Below are positions 20,978 through 34,342 of a stretch of 64,000 nt of DNA, in pieces (position 1 is the first letter of the stretch; every line of letters starts with the position of its first letter). The translations under genes were made by a program, and so were the position numbers. The DNA lies in assembly GCA_947650285.1 (NCBI GenBank), contig CANTFL010000435.1, positions 62,001-126,000 on the forward strand. The letters run 5' to 3'. This stretch comes from Hyaloperonospora brassicae (Eukaryota > Oomycota > Peronosporomycetes > Peronosporales > Peronosporaceae). The notes beneath the pieces were generated by a model, which was not told the origin of the DNA, did not search any database, and worked only from the letters and a program-made list of their open reading frames with translations.

Positions 20978-21717
20978 TTGTCTGCGAGAGTTGCTGCGCT
21001 CGAAGCAATCAGACCGGTACCAGGATTAGGATCGTTTCGTCACTATACTGCCGATATCTCCGATCGACTGCAGCTTTGCAGTAGCAAGAATAAAGAACCC
21101 TTCAGCATGTACATGATCTGGATGGGGTCTACCATGGATAAGCATGCAGAAAGATGGAGAAAATGCGCGCTAGTCTTCGCTCTCAGGTCGAATCTCACAG
21201 GACTGACTGTCACCCCCTCCTCACCGGATACTCTAAGTTAGAGTAAGACAGTTCCTTCTGACGGATGATGTCGAGACATTACAGGATGAATTGAACTCGA
21301 CTTTAATTTGATGTCGTAAAAGGTCTAAAGGCGACAACCAACCTCATACAACGCGTCGGTGGATCGTTCCTGCTTGGAATATAGATTAAGGCTAAAAATT
21401 GGGAAAATACTGCACTCCACCAGCGGCCGCAATATCTCAACGCAGTTTGAGATCATCTAAGAGCCACGGAAATAGAACTTGATCAGTCCAGATCCTACTA
21501 CCATTCTATTCTAGAAATTCTGGACCCAATACGTGGTGCAGTAGTGTTGTCGAGAGACGCAGCTTTGCCTGCTAGACTTAAAGCCACAAGTGAGACTTCG
21601 TCCAGATCTTGCTCCACTGCCACCCAGAAAGCAAGATCGGCATCTCGCAAGTCCAGCTCGAACGCCACCGCCCGAACCTCGCTTTCAAACGTCTCCTATT
21701 CAAGTCGCCATATTTAG
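20978..21717 (+). pseudogene. Possible relic of an antisense retrotransposon ORF
   Basis: Plus-strand open stretches occur at 20978-21241 (MSARVAALEAIRPV...) and, without an ATG, at 21453-21717. The second encodes a helical segment (LRATEIELDQSRSYYHSILE) and then a Ser/Thr/Arg-rich tail. This resembles in style the antisense ORF of element B (31426-32979: coiled coil, then a Ser/Arg-rich basic tail). No alignment was run, so homology is a guess. No other feature is supported between 21718 and 23399. Confidence 0.3.
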
Positions 21718-23399
21718 TGCTTCATCAGGATGATACCGGCTCAGCGTAACGCTGAACCCATCGGCCCCCTTAGCACATGTTCAAAATTTGACCTCTTCGT
21801 TCACCAGACAACAAAAGCTCCACGTTGGGCTGTTGTATCCCTTACGATATTTCCACTTTTTTAACTTGAAATCAAAATGTTGACAATGATTAAATTCGGA
21901 CTCCAGTTCAGACGATCTTACGCTTTCTGTGATTTACAAGTCCAGATCGGCTGCTCGCCACCGTGTTAGGTCCGGCGTCCATCTACCCCATTTGATATTC
22001 AATACGGTCCCCTATTGGTAGTGATTTTTTGAAGCCAGATGCCAACGTTCAAATCCCACGAAGGTCGCCGTTGACGTATCGATCTGCCACACGTTTTCTA
22101 CCTATCAATAACCGAAGGCTAGGCTGCCACCGATCCTATAGCGGAAATTCAAGACGACAGTGGTCTCGAAACAATCCAAAATATACAGGGTCCGAGATCG
22201 CTGACTACAACATCAACGCGTCTGATCCTATCAGAAACTCGAATATTCTTCAGAGACGCATCGGAAAGTGACAACAACATCAATGTTCGGTAAACCAGAT
22301 ACCCAACCGAATAATCTCTATGACTGAGTTATTTGGTGTTTCCGGCCTTGAAGCGGTCCCGCAATTTATGTATTTATTATTTTTGGTATTATCTCGCTAA
22401 TTTACAGCCTAAATTGTCGCCTGATCGGCGTTACGAATATTGATGGTTTCGTGTAGCTAAAAACCTTCGAGCTGCGATTTAGTCACTTCTACAACCCCGA
22501 GAATTTCTTGTTACCGCTTTGTCATCATAGAATTTTTTTGCCTATAAAACTTAAGTTAAGGGTTTGATATCACGGCGCAATACCAGGGACCGATTCCTCG
22601 AAGATCCCTGAGACTAAATCTTGGTACGTGTCAAACCCATGTCCTTTTGAATTACACATTGGTACCAGTACATACATCGTCGCTACTCGGAGCTCGACTG
22701 AGATCACCGAAAAGCCTTTTAAAAAACTGTCCATAATTTTGCAATCATTTTGCTCAGCGCAATCGGATCTCTGTATGCTGCATTTTAAAGCCAACGCAAG
22801 CAGCATCAATATCCTTTTTAACCCTGGTTAGAACTTTCCTAACAACAATCATAATGGGGTGATAGATTGACAATGCGATCTAGAGATTTTAAGACCTTTG
22901 TAATGCGCTAAATACTTTACCCCAAATTTCAGGTCTGTTTTAGTACGCGCTGTCGATCCAATAGTTGTGCTTTAGACAATATAAATTTGAGGCAGGTAAT
23001 GCCAGTTGGCGCAATCAATTCTATCGTACTATTTAAAATTGTCTCGGAGCGCAGGTTTCTTTTTTACTGCAACAACTATAAACTGCCATTTCTTCTTAGG
23101 TTCAAATCACCTTGTTCAACAGGAATGACGCGGCAATTATTGATCAAAATAGTAATGTTGTCTTTGCATTATATTGTTCATCTCGGGTCAATAGGCCACT
23201 ACGATTCAATTTATATCAATAAACTGTAAATTTATTCATTTTATTATAAAGAACCAACCCGATCCTACGGAATGTGCTAGTTCCTAACACAAACTTAAAA
23301 TCCCAGCATGGAATGTGCTGCCTTCTATCAAATCCCTCAACACCATGTCATGACTTGTCCGATACTACCTCTTGTGACTGCACCACTTTGCAGAAAATC

Positions 23400-23960
23400 T
23401 GTGGTGGAGTAACAACCACAATATTATTGTGACGGCGACTGTACACTGGCTCCCAGACGACCGACTATCGAAGTTGTTACTCCGTGTCCGTGTGATACGC
23501 TTCCTTTCTCACCTGTTGCAACCTTCGGTAGGGCGGGCTGAACTGTTCTAGGTGGACTCGTGTCGATGTTAAACTTGACCATTCAATGTGATAAGTGGTT
23601 TATCGTGTGGGAGTCTCCATACGACCACGGGTATATCTGTAAGTTGCTCGATATGAGTCACCCTGATCTCTACGAAATCGCCCTGTCCAAGGCGTAGATA
23701 CTTGATCCGCTTGACCTTCTGACCACTTGATCTGTCTCGCGATCTTGCATCCTGCGTCCAATCGCAGTTGAAGGAATTTAGAGATATCGTGCACTCCTAA
23801 ACAATAATCCAGCAGTGACATACTTGGCGGCCGATCGATCGGCTCAGACGTCGGGAGACCAAACAATACTACATGGAACGGAGAAACGACACTGGTGCAA
23901 TAGGAAGTAATTAGATTTCTCATTAAATGATATCCAGCCAAAGTCTACACCTTTTACTAA
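23400..23960 (-). repeat. Element A, 3' LTR remnant
   Basis: It begins TGTGGTGGA like the LTRs of B and matches them through blocks such as GCTCGATATGAG, TCTCTACGA.ATCGCC, TCTCGCGATCTTGCA and GACGTCGGG. It matches the copy near 63.2 kb more closely in places (both have ACTGGCTCCCAGACGACC, which B lacks). Divergence is heavy and the inner end is unclear. With the 63.1-kb copy it brackets the whole nest, so it is taken as the 3' LTR of an old minus-strand element. Confidence 0.65.
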
Positions 23961-24079
23961 GACTATTCCTTTCATTAGGGTGGACCATTACGTGTCGCCT
24001 TGTGCTGTCGAGATATGGTCTTTTATATTATTCGATGGTTTACGCCAGATGACCATGATCTTATCATCCGAAGATCGCG

Positions 24080-24660
24080 GTGCACGATATCGCGTCACCC
24101 AAGATCACGTCTTCCAAGTTCACATCGCCCAAGATTGAGGTGTCCAAGATCGCTTGGTCCAAAATCGTGGTGCTCAAGATCTCTTGGCATGGGATCTCCA
24201 TGTGGTGCACACCATTGTGTGGCTCACAACAATAGAAAACTAATACTTGATCGCAGCGTGATCAGCGATCCACACTTTCTTGATATCGCGTCACCATAAT
24301 CGCCTCCTGCACTATCAGTCGTCATACAGTATTAGCTCAGTTAGGGCATCGTCATCGAAAGTGCACATCATGGAGCCATCTGCTCCCTAAGCTTACTTGA
24401 ATTCCGTGGCATCCACCGCCACTAAAATCAAATCGCCTCCCGTAACCCGATCGACAGCGGTTCATCTTAAAAAAATGCATCTGGCAGCAGACCACCTCAA
24501 ACAATCCCAACTGGCCTCGGATCATCCCCGACGGTCGTAACTGGCACCGGATCGGTAGCAGTATTTAGCGGCAAGCACAATACTATATTCGGCGGTCGTG
24601 ACTGGCGGCGGATCACCCTCGGTGATCCCGAATGGTAGCGGGTCGCCCCAAGTGATCTTG
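24080..24660. repeat. Two short minisatellites, 15-30 bp units
   Basis: At about 24080-24195, variants of CCAAGATCRCGGTG (about 15 bp) repeat. At about 24490-24660, variants of GGTCGTAACTGGCACCGGATC repeat. Both are imperfect. They lie just inside the element A LTR. The 15-bp period recalls the array in the LTR of element C, but the unit sequence differs. Confidence 0.55.
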
Positions 24661-25019
24661 CCTTCCCATGTCCAGGAAGTGTCTTCTTATGACGCGGAAG
24701 CCTTCGATTACGAGTATCCAACAGTTATCCCCCTGCTTCTGGATTAAGGCAGTCAAAATCACCGACGCTAATCCTCGTGGTTCCACCCCCTGTCGTCGAG
24801 CAAGCCGCTTTGACGGACAACCTTATTCACTTGTGTCAGTGAATCGGTATTCAACAGGATGCTGTCGCGTGCTGCGACGGTTTGGAACATGGACTGCGTA
24901 CTAAGACCCGTCGGAGTTATCGCCTAAGGGGGTCGCTAGCTCAGCAATTTCGTGACGTCGTATGCGTCAGGTTAAGACTGTACACGACCATACCTTAGGT
25001 AGCTCAGTGAAATGACCGC

Positions 25020-26041
25020 GGAATCATATCGGGAGGTAGCTCGCCTCAAATCACAGAAAATATAATATGTGCGATCGCATCATGCTACTCAAGAAAGTAC
25101 AATCGTAAGGTGTCTACCCTATGGCAGCATATGGATGATGGAGCTGATCGATTGGTTGCAGCTTTGTCACAGAAGACGGAGACGTTAAAACGAGCTAGGT
25201 CCTTATAATCCAAGCTAAAATAAAAATTTATTTAAGTCAATGGTACGATAAGCCGTGTCCAAGATTGTCGTCGACTATGTTTTGATCGAGCGGGATCAAC
25301 TCCGAGATGATCTGGCCCACCGTAATGGTGATCTTGACCAAATTCACTAGAAAGCCTCCGATCAAGCCGACCAACTGGTTCAGCCGCTAGTTCAGATTTG
25401 CTACTTAAAATTGGAACGCGGTCTCGCGATTTACAATCGCGGAAAGCTTAGATATAGCATTTATCTGCTTGCGACCTGTGTGGCTGCACGTCCTGTTCTA
25501 AATTCTGCGGTTCAATCATAGACTGATACCAGACCAATAAAAGTCCGAGAAGCAACGTCGCCCCCTTCGTCAACCTCATCCAATCTAGTCGGACGAATTC
25601 GACCAGTGATCCTGATGCTTCAGTGCGATCATCGCCTCCCCAACTCCCACCTTATAGCGCTACAAGAAGGGCCCGACGGGTCACTGCCAAAGAAAAATGG
25701 AAGGCTCGAACTGCACCCACGCCAATCCAGAGAGCAGACAAACTGATTATTATACAGATGTGACGTTGGCCGCCCAATCAAGTTCGCGCGCATCTTCCCG
25801 CCGTCGTGGCGCCTCTTTCTCGGTCTTCCTACTGATTCGACCGAGCCTGATCCTCCACAAGGTATCGATCATCGATCGCTTTGGTGACGCACTGAGTGAT
25901 TGCGTCGGCGCGATCTACTTATCCGATGAGGCGCAGTCCCCAACCCACGATCTACTTTTACGCGCCGAGTATCAGGCTACCCTGGCTACTAAGGTTCCGC
26001 GTGATCATTTGTTGTCTCGGTGTCGCGATCAAGTTTACTGA
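25020..26041 (+). pseudogene. Element A antisense ORF remnant
   Basis: The plus strand keeps open stretches in changing frames: a helical part near 25120-25230 (HMDDGADRLVAALSQKTETL), a basic Ser/Pro-rich part near 25530-25750 (YSATRRARRVTAKEKWKAR) and a 114-codon frame 25697-26041. Element A reads on the minus strand, so this is antisense to it and lies between its integrase end (27.9 kb) and its 3' LTR (23.4 kb), the same place as the better preserved antisense ORF of element B. No known domain. The identity as the same gene is inferred from position and composition. Confidence 0.4.
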
Positions 26042-27859
26042 TCATCTGCTAAAGTATTGACTTGGTCCTCCAAGCGAGTAAACTGGACGAGCGTGGTCAC
26101 GTTAATTATAAAATTCTTTGTACAGCACTTGCCAATATTTAATGATATCCTCATCCTGATCCATCTAGCCTTTATCTACCGCCTCTAGTCGAATATGAGC
26201 AGTCCCACTTGATTACATCAGCCTAGATCGCTGCGATAAATCTTCACAAACCTTGGAGCGATATTTAAACCAAGTCGACTCCATTAATTTTCGAACATTG
26301 AGAATAGGATGCTCAGCTTATGACGATTTGCCGACTGTTCAAAGATCGATACCGTCGGGTAGTTTAAAAATCGACTAATATACCTGCAGATCGAGCTGTT
26401 TGTGAGTGATGTTGCGGCGACATGTGCAGGATGTATATTGCATATTAGCACTGGTTGTATTGTTTTTTGACAGGGTTAAATTGTAAGATGTTAGCGATAT
26501 CAACGGAGCAATAATTGGCTCAGTCGTTTGGGAAGGGGAATTATAATCGGGTGGGTGCCGTTTCGAGTCCCGCCGTTTGCAAATTAATAGTAACTGTAAA
26601 TCACGAACTGGTGTATGGGGTTCACCAGAACTGCGATCCACCCTCAGTTACGTCCCCCACAACCACACAATCGTTTTCATTCTGCAATATACGAAGCAAA
26701 AAATTTACCAAAGGTATATTACGAGACGTAATAACCCAGTTATAGGTAAAGCAAAAAGCGGTGGATACAGGGCACGTAATCGGTGGCTGGGAGTCACCGG
26801 CTTCTACCAGCCATTCGTTTTTGGAGACAAGGAAAACATGAATACAACTCACTTTTCGGTTTTCATCCCCGGTCGTAAGCCGTCTTATTCTTATTTCGAG
26901 CTCCGTAACCTAGCTAAACTCTAACGCGAGCGACCGATACGGGTCTAGCTCATTATTGTATGCAGTGACGTCAACGACGATCGAAATTTAAGACATGTTG
27001 ACGATAGAACCTCCAATATATCATACAGGGAACGATCGAAGGACACTATGATCTGGAAATCCTGATGTACCTGGTATTCTTGCACTCTCCCCGCGTAGCT
27101 GGGCAACGGTTTTAGTATCCTGCACTGGAATTTCCAGCGACCAATTTCCTGAACTTAATTACTGTCTTACCAAACCATATTCTACTAATCCGTAGCGTAA
27201 CCAGTTTTGGCGTCCATCGCAGAGCATGTAGGGTCCTTCATCCCTCGTTTACCTTAACATTTCGTCAATAAATGGTTCTTTGTTCAATCACACTCCGATA
27301 TTTCAACATAGTTCTTTCTGCATCATCTGAATTCTTCATGTTCAAAATCGTCTTATTTTTTTTGTCTTCTGACCGCGATTAGTCTTATATTCGCTCACAC
27401 ATAATGCGCAGAGCTCCCTCCATATCTAAAAGCTTCCTACCTGCATATGCTTCACCACTTGATACCCAAATTCAACCTCCTTGCACACCGTAGACCCCCA
27501 ATCCTTCATAACGACCTATATACACCGACCTTGTCTCGTTTAATTGCTTCAATTCAAATTGAGATCACCTCGATCGAGCATGATCAAAATACTGTAGTAG
27601 AATTCCGCACTTTAAATTTGCCTCAGTTACCAACGACAGATCGATCCACCAATTCCTACATAATAAACGCTGACGGTGAAGTTGACCGTGAGGTATTTTT
27701 CATACCCAATTGCTCGTCATCTATTATTTTCACTTCAAATCTGTCTTCGGCTAGATCACATTCCCAGACGTTTCTTGCAATAGCGCTTCACCAAACTCCA
27801 CTCAATCTACTTCTTCCATCTCCAATTAACTCTTGGAGCGTTTTGGGAACATCTTCACT

Positions 27860-28540
27860 TGATATAGATTTAAAAATGTGCATTACGGGGAACATTCTTT
27901 CTGGAGTACCTACGATTTACAACTGCAATGCGTATTATTTACACTTCTTATCTACGCAAAAAAGGTTCACGCCATATACGAGCTAATTTTGCGCATATCC
28001 TTCCTTAAGGCGATCAAGATACAACCATTCTTGTGATCCGCGATCGAAAGCCAACGGATCACGATCTTCGTTATGGCAATCCGCTCGACCTTAAATCGCG
28101 ATCTCGTGGCGATCATTGACCGCCGTCCGTGCACGTTGATATTGACGCTGCATACCATATCGACATCTGCACAGATCTTGATCTTGTAGATAGAAACTAT
28201 AAGCGGCAAATTTGTTTCCAAGGTCGGTCGCAGGTACGAACTGTTTATCAACTAAAACGGTTTATGTCCGCGTATGTGACCTTGCGCTGTGTCAATCGCA
28301 AACGTCAGCCGTACTGAAGAATTTATTAATAACTCTAAATATCGCAAGTAACATGCATCTTGATATCTCGCGTAGGGATTGCGCCATACATTCCTCCGTA
28401 CCATTCGCTTGCGGTATGTTCGCCATAGTGAACATCCACTTTTGCCCTGCAATCTGACTGAATCTCCATAACAAATTCGACATAAAACCAGACTATCGAG
28501 ATGCCGTATTGCCTCGCCCACACCAAACCGCCGAAACACG
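27860..28540 (-). pseudogene. Element A integrase remnant (core end and GPY/F module)
   Basis: The minus strand at 28483-28292 reads GQKWMFTMANIPQANGTEEC, the P.ANG..E region that holds the catalytic Glu of Ty3/Gypsy integrases. At 27990-27860, KLARIWREPF followed by an EV...I.R.AVV stretch corresponds to the KL.H.W.GPF / GPY/F module seen intact in element B (34300-34047). Several stops interrupt it. The region 26042-27859 shows no further domain. Confidence 0.55.
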
Positions 28541-29373
28541 TATTATTTGTAATTTAATGCTATTTTTTGAGCAGTTCGGAAAAAAATGGATTTAGCGATC
28601 ACGTATCCTGAGAGCAATCGACCCATAACATCAGCTACGCACTCACTTTAGGTGATCGTGACATCGAAGAATATGATCCATAGCTAACATATGTAATGGG
28701 TATGTCACTCGTATGTTACCCGGCGATCCGAAACGATCGTTTGGTCGTTCTAAGCCTGTCTCGTAGTCCACACATTCACCGATATGGCATTACACATTCC
28801 AATCCATCCCTCATCAGCAAGAATTCTTCATTATATTGTGGTACGTATGTCCTATATCTTGATGGCCACCACGCAAACTTTCGTTTTAATTATGTAATAA
28901 ATTTTGCTGCAACAGCTCTAAAACTAAAAAATGTATTGATCTCGCATGATCTTTCGATTTAGCCGCTGACCAAGACAGACAAATAACAATACACTTTGAA
29001 CTCCCTCAATATTTTGGTGCAATTAAGGCACACACCTCCGCTTCTCATGCCTTCAGCTTGTCCAGGTCCCCGGCCATATATGCATTCAAGTCCGTTATGC
29101 AATAATATTCAACCTGCGCTTGTTTTGTACGATCAATCCGAATTTGCCGCACGATCTCCTTGTGAAGGAATCGGGACCTGTTCGACTTCGCACTGAGGAT
29201 CGAGGATTCGCCGCCACTTTGACTAATTGATCGGCTAGGTCGGGCATCAACAACTCATTCAGACGGTTTTGTATGATCAGATCTTTAAGACCTTATTTGA
29301 AGGACACGATTGAACAAACCTACGCTGTATATTCTTGCTTTCTCCCAATATGCACTCGGTTTAGAATCTCTTT

Positions 29374-29556
29374 TCACGTATAGAATGTCGTGGATTGGCT
29401 ACCACCTAAGGTATCATGGCTTTGTGGAGGAATAATTGCAATCCAGGATCTTTGCCGGCGATCTCCCACGTGCGGTGATTCAATAAAATTTGAATCACGG
29501 CACATTACCACTAATCTACGATCTTGATCTGCGAGTAAATCGTAACTGAGCAGCAA
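29374..29556 (-). pseudogene. Possible element A integrase zinc-binding remnant
   Basis: A minus-strand frame contains RRLVVMCRD and SHDTLGGSQST, resembling the R.VVP.....HD.P.GGH.G.. block of Gypsy integrases. Two expected His/Cys ligands are missing. The placement (just upstream of the integrase core at 28.3-28.5 kb) fits. Bases 29557-30276 have no other recognisable content. Confidence 0.35.
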
Positions 29557-30276
29557 TCCTTGATATTACGCCTTGTTTACGGTAACATCAGCAGTGCACT
29601 TAGACTCGGCAATCCTTATCGTCCATACTAGAAGCATCCATAGGATCGCACTGTAAGCTCCGCCCTTCCTTTTTACCCTGGTCAATCCATCAAAGGCATT
29701 TACCTATAAGCTTCAATCTGTTTCAACCGTGGGTAATGGCATTCTTATTGTTTACCGAGGTTGTTTGCGCGACGCGATTCCGATAAAAACTTCATCAACT
29801 TCGTCATGCAAGCTCACAATCACCGCCAATGCCTCAATATCTCAGCTTCTTTCTTTTCTGGAAAACGGGTTCTACTGTCTTGTTCGACAGTAATGTAGCG
29901 GGTTCATCTAATCTTATATCAAGGTCTTTTAATTACAGAAGCGATGAAAAAGTTGATTACCGCATTTTCACCGTAATCTCGAGTGATACTATCATAGTGT
30001 AAAAATATCCAGCATACAGAGAAGAACCTCAATTTTATTATCTATCGTCCCGTAGTTTACTTCATTAGGCTTCGTCGTACATATAAAGAATGTGGTAGGC
30101 CTAAAACATCATATTACTACAATAAAGCGGCTAAATTTACCCGCTTATGAGTATACAACACGATCACTGATGGTCAATCCGGGTCAAAAATTATATGATC
30201 GGCATTTTGGATACCATATCCTTAAGTAACATGAAGGTAATTGTCGCATTCTCCCAACGTCCCCTCCCTTAAATAT

Positions 30277-31137
30277 TGTGGTGGATTGGTAATCGCTTTT
30301 TTAGGAGTCGATCCCAACTCTCCACTCGCGCCCGGACGACCGACCTACGGAGGGGGTACTCCGATTCCGTGTTGTATGCTTCGCTCACCTTGTGTACCCG
30401 TCGGTGGGCGGTGCGTACGCTTCCAGGTGGAATTGAGTCGATGCCAAGCTTGACCGTGGTTGGAATTGGTGCTGTCGTGCAGAAACCTTCACACGATAGC
30501 AGGTGTACTTGTAAGATGCTCGATATGAGCCACGTTGGTCTCTACGAGATCGCCTTGTCCAATGTAGATGCTTCATTCGCGAGCCTTCTGACTACTTAAA
30601 CCGTCTCGCGATCTTGCACCCCTTGCCTTTAGGTGTTCGCTGCGTCCGATCGTAATTGGTTTTTCTGTTGAGATTCTTCGATCCCTGGCCAAACAATCCA
30701 AGGATATCACTTGAGTCAAGTATGCGACTTTTTTTGACGTCGGGTGGGCCATAATCCAACCCGTATGAGAAGTCGACATGTGTACTTAGAAGCAAATTGA
30801 ACTCTGTTTAATGTTAACCAATCGAACCCAAAACTAACCCTTCGCTAGGCCTATCTTATCACCAAGTTCGAAGCCACGCGTATTCCTCTCAAGAATATCG
30901 CCCTCTTGTACCCCAGGTGCTTTACACCAGTAAAGTCTATTAAGAAATTTGTCGTGACCCACACCAGAGATCGAGAGATCAGATCGAGCTCGAGACATGA
31001 GATCTAGGCCGCTTGCGCCACTCATCTCAGACAGTATTCCTCTAATCAGACTTCTTCTCGAACTTCCTTCGACGCCTGCGATCTGTGAGCTACTACGTCC
31101 CACCTTAACGGTAAAATTTTGCGATTGCTTTACCACA
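30277..31137 (-). repeat. Element B 3' LTR
   Basis: Direct repeat of 56339-57199, same length. Differences by eye are about 25-30 substitutions plus a diverged patch at 31115-31130. The minus-strand start is TGTGGTAAAG and the end is CCACA. It must contain the polyadenylation region of the element. Confidence 0.9.
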
Positions 31138-31150
31138 AATCTCCCCTGCA
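31138..31150 (-). promoter_or_regulatory. Element B polypurine tract
   Basis: On the minus strand GCAGGGGAGATT directly abuts the LTR start TGTGG. A purine-rich tract at this place primes plus-strand DNA synthesis in LTR elements. It confirms the LTR boundary and the orientation of B. Confidence 0.7.
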
Positions 31151-31425
31151 TCGTTAGAAGAAAAACGGTGACGACCTATCTGTGCATCTTCTTGCATCTT
31201 GACGGCTATTGACCCCCTTTTGTTGGTCATACTCGGTTTGTTCTCCACCATGATGGGTGGTGCCACATCGGATTTCACCCCTCAATCTAACTTTACGTCG
31301 AACTTCCTCAGATCTCAACCCGATACGCCTGAGGCGATGTCTGCTTCGTTGGATGACTCCAAGCTGTCTGTTCATACCCTTACACGCCTGTATCGGGCGA
31401 GTGAAATCACTCGATACCCGCCCCC

Positions 31426-32979
31426 ATGGCCACATCGACCGACACGTTCGATGTGGGTCCAAGTTTGGTTCCTTCCGCGAAGAAATCTCTGATCCCTGCA
31501 TCAATTGTTCCTCAGATCGACAGCGCCGTCATGCGTTTGCGTTCGCGACAAAATTCTCCACATCTCAGCGCCCGCGTCGGGCCATCGGCTGTGATCGACT
31601 GTGAATCGTCAAAAGAGATGACCGATTCCCTCTTCTCTCGACTGGAGCAGCATCAAACGATCTTGGACCAGTATGAGGACATGGAGACCGAGTTAGCTCG
31701 GCAGATCACCCTTAATCTTCAACCGGTAACAAACTTTGTAGGAGCTCTGCATATTTGCGTCTCCGTTCGAAATTTTTGTTCATGTCAAGTATGATACCCT
31801 GCGCGCAACTTAAAGATGATAAGCAACGGGCGACAAATGTTTGCGAGGGGCTCGGTGACTTCAAAGCCAAAATCCACAAGAAGGACGCCGAGATCGAGAA
31901 GCAGGCTGATGATCGCCGGAATTCGCAAGCGGATGGACAGGGCCGAAGACCGCTTGGTGGCTGAGCGTGATGCACTTTCGGATCGCCTCAGCCAGGTGTA
32001 TCAAGCAGCACCGCAATACCAGAAATTGCACACCGAAGCTCAAGAAAAGATCCATCGTAGTGTCGAGCGAGTTAGGTGATTTCAAGTGGAGTTGCGTCAG
32101 AAAAAGGCAAACGTTGCCGATCGATCCTACGAACATGCTCTGCTAAGACGCGTGTTACTAAACCGCGACTCTTTGCTCACTCAACTGCGTTTTGAGTGGT
32201 CAAAACTGACCGCGAAACGGAACCGCGCTGTACACGATTATTGCACGCTGCGAGACCGCATGACATCGCTCGTGAGTGGTGGTCCCCTCTTGATCTCGAC
32301 CCTAGTGACTTCAATCGATCCCCTCTCCAGGGCATTGTCCAGCCGTCCCGACATCGTGTTGCCAAGCCGCAAGCGTCTATGTGACACCGTACCTTCACGG
32401 GCACAGCCCGGTCCTAAGGAAGTCACTCGACCTTCGATCTCATCCCTTCGATCCAAATCGATTGGTCATTTGGAGAGATCGTGCGATCCCGGGACCCGCC
32501 GCGATCTCGCTACCGCTCGGCCTGCCCGCAAACCTGGAAATTCCCGACTCCGTCGTGCCGACTCGCCGGCCTTCGAAGATAAGGAAGTTACCAAGGTTGA
32601 AGACGCGACCCTTGCGGCGCCGTCTCGGTCCCGATCTCTTCTCGTCGCAAGTCATTTGGCGCCCAATCTCAGCATTCGGTCGGATCGTGCCTCGCCCGGA
32701 TCGTCGTGGATTCTCCCGGAAAGAAAGCGGTGGCTGCGGTATCCAGTCGAATTCCGTCTGGCGGGATTTCAAGTGATTCCGTGGGGCAATCAGCGTCACC
32801 AGCAGCCCGATGAATCCGTTATCAACTTGGGACGCAGGCCGACTATGATAATTAACCTCGCGTCGAGAGCAATCAATCTGAGTGGATTTCAGAATACCGA
32901 GATCGCGCGCCCTGATCTTCTGCCCAAGTCACGCCGTGGTAGGTACGGAGGATCAACCGGGTCAGCATTGATGAGTTGA
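31426..32979 (+). pseudogene. Element B antisense ORF: coiled-coil protein with basic tail
   Basis: One plus-strand frame runs from ATG 31426 to TGA 32979 with stops only near 31794 and at 32077-32079, about 515 codons. The first part is helical (TDSLFSRLEQHQTILDQYED, then KAKIHKKDAEIEKQADD in a shifted frame). After 31816 the same frame gives DALSDRLSQVYQAAPQYQKL and, beyond the stop, VELRQKKANVADRSYEHALL, a likely coiled coil. The last 230 codons are rich in Ser, Arg and Pro. It is antisense to element B and lies between GPY/F and the 3' LTR. I know no family for it. Its near-open state over 1.5 kb, when pol genes of B are riddled with stops, suggests it was a real gene rather than chance. 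Confidence 0.55.
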
Positions 32980-34046
32980 ACGTTGATTTCTTCTTCCGAA
33001 AATTCGTCAAACCGAAACGGTTTCCGATGATGAAAGTGGGCCGTAATCCGCTCGTCTTAGCGAATTGGTCCCCTGGACTGGTCTCGGTGACACAGATGCA
33101 GAAGCTGTATGATTTTGAAAACTCAGGACAGTGTCTTTACGCGGGTCACTCCGATCTCCTTCCTTCGTGTAGGGTGGTATGATCGACTAAATTTCGTTTA
33201 CCAGGAGTGTGAAGATAGAAGTCGCCAATCACTTTAAGAATCGATCGATATATTTTCATCTCCCGAGAGCAGCAACTTGATGACTTTCAGCTTGTCGAAT
33301 ACTGCCAGCAGAGGAAACAGAGACGATCGCAATCTGGCGCTCGGTGAAATCCGATACTCTGGGTAATCCTCGAAGGCATTATCGCGGGTCACTGCGATCT
33401 GAATATTTCGCTTGATCCCTTCTTCATACATCTCCTCGCCTTGAAAGAAGTGTTACCGTGGTACCCCGGATTCAACAGCCGAGGTCGAGACGTGCCCGAT
33501 CTGTAGCCCGCTCTGTCCCAGCTTAACACCGATGAGCCGTGGAGATCCCAGTATCGTTTTTTCGCCTGTGAAACTTCCCGGATTGTTGATCTCGAGATTG
33601 CCCGCCAAGTTCTTTCCTGTGCAATGGATATGTTGGTTCCCTTCGCTTCCATCCTATACTATAACCTCTTCTCATTCTCTCATATTGTATCCATTTTTAT
33701 ATTTTGCTTCGTTTCTTTTTCTTTCGATTTTCAGCCGTGACCAAATCTCCGAGGTCTTCTGTAGTCACTCATTTTACACATATCCCATCCACCGTCTCAT
33801 AAATCCGCATTTTACGTAGATCACCCCCATTCCACAAGCTTTCAAACTCCCCCTCTTAAGGTTGCATCACTTCGAAACGATTTCTACTCAATCGATCTCG
33901 ATCAAACTCTTGAAGCGAAGCTCTGCAATTTGGATCTGCTTCGTCGATCCAGGTCAGATCTTCGTGGTCCTTCCACCGTACTAGATACTGTTTATGTATC
34001 CGACCATAACGAGTCTAACGTCCCGATCGCACATCCAAAATATCCT
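32980..34046 (-). other. Element B 3' region, not assigned
   Basis: Between the antisense ORF and the GPY/F module. Short frames exist on both strands (for example 33652-33389 minus, KKRYWDLHGSSVLSWDRAGY), but I recognise no domain. A chromodomain would be expected after GPY/F in some relatives; none is convincing here. Confidence 0.4.
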
Positions 34047-34300
34047 TCACTTCGTATTAATCAGCATCCAATTAGATCTCCCAACTATCTTTCGGCAAGA
34101 GATATTAATTAGAACGACGCAATCTCCACTGTCAATTACCAATTCTCTATTCGGTCTATCTGAAAATTTCACCACTCGTTTTAACTTAAAAACGTGCACA
34201 ACCGGAAACAATCTGTATGGTGTTCCTGCAATCTCCAATCGAACCGCGTGGTCTACGCATACCTCAACCCCTCGGAACGGACCATGCCACATGTGTGTGA
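34047..34300 (-). pseudogene. Element B integrase GPY/F module
   Basis: The minus strand reads THMWHGPFRGVEVCVDHAVR, then LEIAGTPYRLFPVVHVFKLK, the C-terminal GPY/F module of Ty3/Gypsy integrase. It is cut directly at 34300 by the LTR of element C. The upstream part of the same integrase resumes at 48880-49684 on the other side of C, so the two pieces were one gene before the insertion. Confidence 0.85.
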
Positions 34301-34342
34301 TGTGATATAGGGATTTAGTGGAAAAGACCGAAAAAAATTTCG

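Noticed and set aside
27447..27986. 179-codon plus-strand frame
   Set aside because: Its end has the same pattern as the plus-strand shadow of the element B GPY/F module (34.0-34.3 kb), so it marks the minus-strand integrase relic of element A.
32086..32979. A 297-codon plus-strand frame, first considered as a host gene
   Set aside because: It lies within element B, continues upstream through a stop in the same frame, and has counterparts in position in A and C. It is treated as a retroelement antisense ORF.
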